This document shows positions 60,772-64,000 of a stretch of DNA of 64,000 bases, piece by piece. The position numbers and the translations under genes were made by a program. The notes under the pieces were generated by a model. It ran no database searches. It was not told the origin of the DNA and worked only from the letters and a program-made list of their open reading frames with translations. Each line of letters opens with the position of its first letter. Position 1 is the stretch's first letter. Location of the stretch: positions 1,302,001-1,366,000 of the forward strand of contig OY782758.1 of the NCBI GenBank assembly GCA_963678215.1, written 5' to 3'. The DNA comes from Thiobius zoothamnicola (GTDB taxonomy: Bacteria; Pseudomonadota; Gammaproteobacteria; Chromatiales; Chromatiaceae).

Positions 60772-62874
60772 CTACTCGTTAATCACCGTTCGCATGCCAT
60801 CCATCAAAATAGGCAGATTGGCATAGAAATATTGCAAAGAAAGACGGTCACGGTTGAAATAGGCGCTGGATAAATTATGTTGTAGCCTGGGTTCCACCAT
60901 TGATGCGTTACGGATCAGATTTTGCGTACCATTGATTTGCGTGCGATAACCCCATCGCCACTGATCCACTCCGGTTAATTGGAAATAATCGTATCGTTTG
61001 ACCTGTTTCGTGGTCAGCGGGAACGAAAAATACAAGCCGGCTTCCGTTCGTGTCTCATTGCTTTTCAGCTCCAAATTAACCTGCGTATCGCCAAACCAAT
61101 GCAAAGTGCGGACGCCATAACCGGCATCACCATTCAAATAACGTCCGCCAAACAATTCAACGCCATGCTTTGCATCAGGAAAGTAATAACGATAATAGCC
61201 TAATGCGGTCCGACGATTGCGGTGCTGAGTTGACAGGTCAAGCGGATCATAGAAACCGCTCAACAAAGAAAAACGATGCTGCCCGGTTTCTGATTGCCAA
61301 CTGGATTCGTTAATGATCGCCACATAATTATCCAAGACTTTGCCAAAGCTGAATTGACTGAACAGGTTTTTATCGACAGGCAAAGCCTGGTGCAACAAAA
61401 TCCGGTCAAATGTGTTCTCGTATGGCGTGATCGGATGCCACCAAACTTCAGCATCATCTGAATTCGCCAACGGATAAAGATGACGTATATCCAACACGGT
61501 GCCCGGCCCCAAATCGAATACCGCATTCGTGGCGAGAGCCGTGCTGTAATCCAACACCCCCCATTCTGTACCGAGCGTCGAGCGCTGAGCAAGCGACAGA
61601 TTGATTCTGGGTATCCAGCGACTGCTCAACACAGTTTCCGTCCGCCAGATAACGTCATCCATCAAATCAACGGCATCCGCCTGCAAATACTGTATATGCC
61701 TGATGCGTGGGCGTCTTAAATGCTGATGAGCTTGCCGTAAAGCAGCGCCATGCACCTTCAAAGCCAATATTGGTATTTGTTGACTTTGCGCAACCAGGTA
61801 ATACCAACCATCAATATGCTGGCTGACGATTCCCAACGCCGCACCTAATGCGGTCATTTCGTTGCGTAAATACACGTTATTTTCAAACGTGATCAATGGA
61901 ATGCCATTCACTTCACCAGCCCGTAAATTTTCCAGGCCCAGCGCTTTCAGTTCAGACAACAACTCAAACGGATCATATCGGCCATAGGCTGCTTCAGCCT
62001 GAATGGAAATTTGCGGCGATGAATCAGACTCGCCAAGAATCGGCAAGATTTGTTGCGTCGCTGTATCAGTCACACCAAACGGACTGTAAGATGCATAAGT
62101 TTGGAAGGCTTTCTTAACTCCGTGCCCTAAGTCAATTTTCAGACCAACCGACAACCAGGCATTATCACGATCCGGCGTTGAACTGTTGGAGAAAGCTTGC
62201 AAGGTGGTATTTAGCCGCCAGCCATCCGGGAGCCAACTTTTCGGCGTCCTCAACCTGAATCCGCTATTGAACCCAGTGTGGTCATAATCGGTCAACACAT
62301 CAAATAGTGGATGCGCCTGCCAACGAACGCCTGCAAACAAGCCATTCAGATAATTAACGCCCATCTGGTTTTTTGCATCGCCCCGACCATAGCCTAAGCT
62401 GAAATCAAAATCCCCCAGATCCAACTGACTGACAGCATAGTAATTATTATGGTAGGTGGCGGAGTGAGTACCATAATCCTGTACGCCCAAAGCAAATTGA
62501 ACCGGGCTATCCGGTAATAGAGAAGCGGTGTTTAATTTGGCTGAGAAAGATAAATCGCTGGCTCCGTGACCCGCATTGTACCCTGGCGCGCCATCGAAAT
62601 TTTTATAGGTGTTTTGCACCACAAGCTCTAGCCCGGTCAGTAACCCCACGCCAAGCATCAAGGTATGATGGGCACCAGTTCTATAATCGGTATTATAGTT
62701 GACGTGGTTTTCCCAGGCCAATCCGAATTGAATGGATTTGGTATCAACCACCTGAGCATCAGGCGTTCTGAGATAACCGGTAAAGCCAGTTTGCGCGAAG
62801 CCGCCTTCTGCTGCGGATAAATGAGGGAGATACAGAACCAGCAGGCTTAACCATGGCAATTTGGAGAACTTCAC
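60772..62874 (-). CDS. YjbH-family outer-membrane/exopolysaccharide-associated protein
   Basis: 700 residues from a GTG at 62874, chosen because it gives a clean signal peptide (VKFSKLPWLSLLVLYLPHLS, cleavage near LSA); a start at 62922 adds 16 unsupported residues. GFTGYLRTPDAQVVDTKSIQ and many alternating beta strands follow, ending YFYANLPILMDGMRTVINE; this matches the YjbH family, which forms an outer-membrane structure linked to exopolysaccharide production. The partner genes yjbE, F and G are not next to it. Confidence 0.82.
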   Translation of the reverse strand: MKFSKLPWLSLLVLYLPHLSAAEGGFAQTGFTGYLRTPDAQVVDTKSIQFGLAWENHVNYNTDYRTGAHHTLMLGVGLLTGLELVVQNTYKNFDGAPGYNAGHGASDLSFSAKLNTASLLPDSPVQFALGVQDYGTHSATYHNNYYAVSQLDLGDFDFSLGYGRGDAKNQMGVNYLNGLFAGVRWQAHPLFDVLTDYDHTGFNSGFRLRTPKSWLPDGWRLNTTLQAFSNSSTPDRDNAWLSVGLKIDLGHGVKKAFQTYASYSPFGVTDTATQQILPILGESDSSPQISIQAEAAYGRYDPFELLSELKALGLENLRAGEVNGIPLITFENNVYLRNEMTALGAALGIVSQHIDGWYYLVAQSQQIPILALKVHGAALRQAHQHLRRPRIRHIQYLQADAVDLMDDVIWRTETVLSSRWIPRINLSLAQRSTLGTEWGVLDYSTALATNAVFDLGPGTVLDIRHLYPLANSDDAEVWWHPITPYENTFDRILLHQALPVDKNLFSQFSFGKVLDNYVAIINESSWQSETGQHRFSLLSGFYDPLDLSTQHRNRRTALGYYRYYFPDAKHGVELFGGRYLNGDAGYGVRTLHWFGDTQVNLELKSNETRTEAGLYFSFPLTTKQVKRYDYFQLTGVDQWRWGYRTQINGTQNLIRNASMVEPRLQHNLSSAYFNRDRLSLQYFYANLPILMDGMRTVINE

Positions 62875-63018
62875 TTCGATTATGCCCGTCACCTGCAACA
62901 AATCATCCAGCACCCCATCCACTCATGAAATATTGGAATCTCAAAAGCAGCCTTATGGAACGCATTCATGCACATGAAATGGTGGGCTAATAAAAACCCA
63001 CCCAGTTTTCATGACAAA

Positions 63019-64000
63019 TCAGCCACCAGTGCCAGTTGAACCTGTCGAACCTGTTGTCACATCACAAGTTTGTGGAAAACGGAATTGATAGGTATGAGCA
63101 CCTGCAGAGAACACCTGATTAGTGGCAAGCCTCCATGTTGAATTGATCCGATCATAAACCTTCAAAGTATATTGATGGTTGCCTTCGGAGGAGTTCACTA
63201 CAAGATTATTGAAAACCTGTTCACCAGAATCATTGGTATAGCCTCTACCAACATAGCTCCAAGTTGGGGAGTTTTGGGCCAGATAGACATAAACGGATGG
63301 CACCACAGTGTCCGCCACCGATGAATCGTTGGAACAATAAGTGACGGTTTGAACAGTTAAATTGGTGAATGTAATCCCAACTGGGGTAGTCAAATTAACA
63401 GAGTGTGTGGTTCCACATAAATTATCTAAATCGCTTCCAATAGAACCTAGCTCATTGCCTGTTGATGTGTCCGTGAATGTCACCGTACCTTTTACATTAG
63501 CTGGCATATTGTACAACTCGATATAACCATCACCATTATAATATTTAGTTTTTGAATACCCCGGTAAAGAAATATTGACTTTCGCATGATATGGATGGAC
63601 ATTACCCGTCTGATCCAGCACACGGATTCTACCGAAGCACTTTCTACTACCTGCCCGGTACCAGTCAAGATTAAAGTAGGATAGGTGATCGACTTCATAA
63701 GTTACCTTCAGTAGTCCAGCTGAATCACCAGCCGACACATCCCCTAGTCCTTCATAGCTCCATTTACCAGTGTCAGTATTAAAGCTCCATATCGGTAGCT
63801 TATCCCCCGCCTTGACAGCCTGGTTAGTATCCGGGTTGATTGTGTCTGGTGATATGTTGAAGGTAATGGGGACTTTTTTTGAAAATTTTTCGACTTTTGT
63901 ATCACCACTTTTGATTTCAACAGCAGTAAAACCACCGGAAATGAAAGTCAATTGATTATCTGACTCTATTTCACCCGTAACATCTGAATTGTTAATCTCG
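63019..64000 (-). CDS. C-terminal part of a large surface protein (start beyond window)
   Basis: The open frame continues past the right edge; about 326 residues are visible. The segment has LPIWSFNTDTGKWSYEGLGD, VDHLSYFNLDW, Ig-like/carboxypeptidase-regulatory-like strands (VPSVYVYLAQNSPTWSYVGR), paired Cys and a Gly/Ser/Thr-rich tail (GSTGSTGTGG). Similar stretches occur in large calcium-binding or adhesin-like surface proteins of aquatic bacteria. N-terminal domains cannot be seen. It ends about 145 bases before the yjbH-like gene start on the same strand. Confidence 0.65.
   Translation of the reverse strand, partial: EINNSDVTGEIESDNQLTFISGGFTAVEIKSGDTKVEKFSKKVPITFNISPDTINPDTNQAVKAGDKLPIWSFNTDTGKWSYEGLGDVSAGDSAGLLKVTYEVDHLSYFNLDWYRAGSRKCFGRIRVLDQTGNVHPYHAKVNISLPGYSKTKYYNGDGYIELYNMPANVKGTVTFTDTSTGNELGSIGSDLDNLCGTTHSVNLTTPVGITFTNLTVQTVTYCSNDSSVADTVVPSVYVYLAQNSPTWSYVGRGYTNDSGEQVFNNLVVNSSEGNHQYTLKVYDRINSTWRLATNQVFSAGAHTYQFRFPQTCDVTTGSTGSTGTGG

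Noticed and set aside
1..64000. CRISPR array
   Set aside because: No regularly spaced direct repeats of 24-40 bases and no cas-like genes were seen.

Overview
The window looks like a chromosomal segment of a gammaproteobacterium. It carries ZipA beside LigA, an LpoA-type lipoprotein, the bamA-skp-lpxD-fabZ-lpxA-lpxB block, CcoI/CcoS (cbb3 oxidase maturation), FabA, and PhaB with a phasin (polyhydroxybutyrate metabolism). I cannot name the genus from sequence alone. Functional assignments rest on motifs and family knowledge, not on searches.

Layout. 1-6.1 kb: start of purU, mrcB (PBP1b), tRNA-Glu and tRNA-Ala, uvrA. 6.1-15.2 kb: phaB, phasin, a lipoprotein with WD40 repeats and a caspase-type protease domain overlapping a one-helix partner, a phosphatase-like protein, a small lipoprotein, mutS, a cupin. 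15.4-23.8 kb: an accessory island, more AT-rich by eye than its surroundings. It holds a cluster of integron attC-like sites with no integrase in the window, cassette ORFs of unknown function, an IS630-type and an IS1595-type element, and several candidate interbacterial toxins: a DUF2778/Tlde1-like L,D-transpeptidase, a DUF6973 protein, a RelE-like toxin with a broken antitoxin, and a Tse2-like toxin followed by a small helical candidate antidote. 23.8-42.4 kb: core genes again (vWA/MoxR pair, TmcA fused in frame to a Bcp peroxiredoxin, DAHP synthase, a frameshifted lipase, rsmI, lpoA, yraN, and the outer-membrane/lipid A block, then Nudix and MOSC genes).

42.4-50 kb: a second accessory locus. 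A lipoprotein and a membrane protein precede a two-partner secretion system (TpsB and a 584-residue TpsA). A signal-peptide-bearing CHAT (caspase-like) protease is encoded between TpsB and TpsA and overlaps the tpsA start. A lone ThsB-like TIR protein follows. 50-64 kb: ligA-zipA, phosphoglucomutase, ccoI-ccoS, a 30-residue membrane peptide, proS, fabA, a YjbH-family protein and the end of a large surface protein. A short inverted-repeat (MITE-like) element occurs three times. Two copies supply the stop codons of proS and fabA, and the third sits just upstream of the lipoprotein gene at 43.1 kb.

The most promising candidates for an undescribed system are the TpsB-CHAT-TpsA locus and the toxin-rich attC cluster. 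The WD40-caspase lipoprotein with its overlapping partner is a third.
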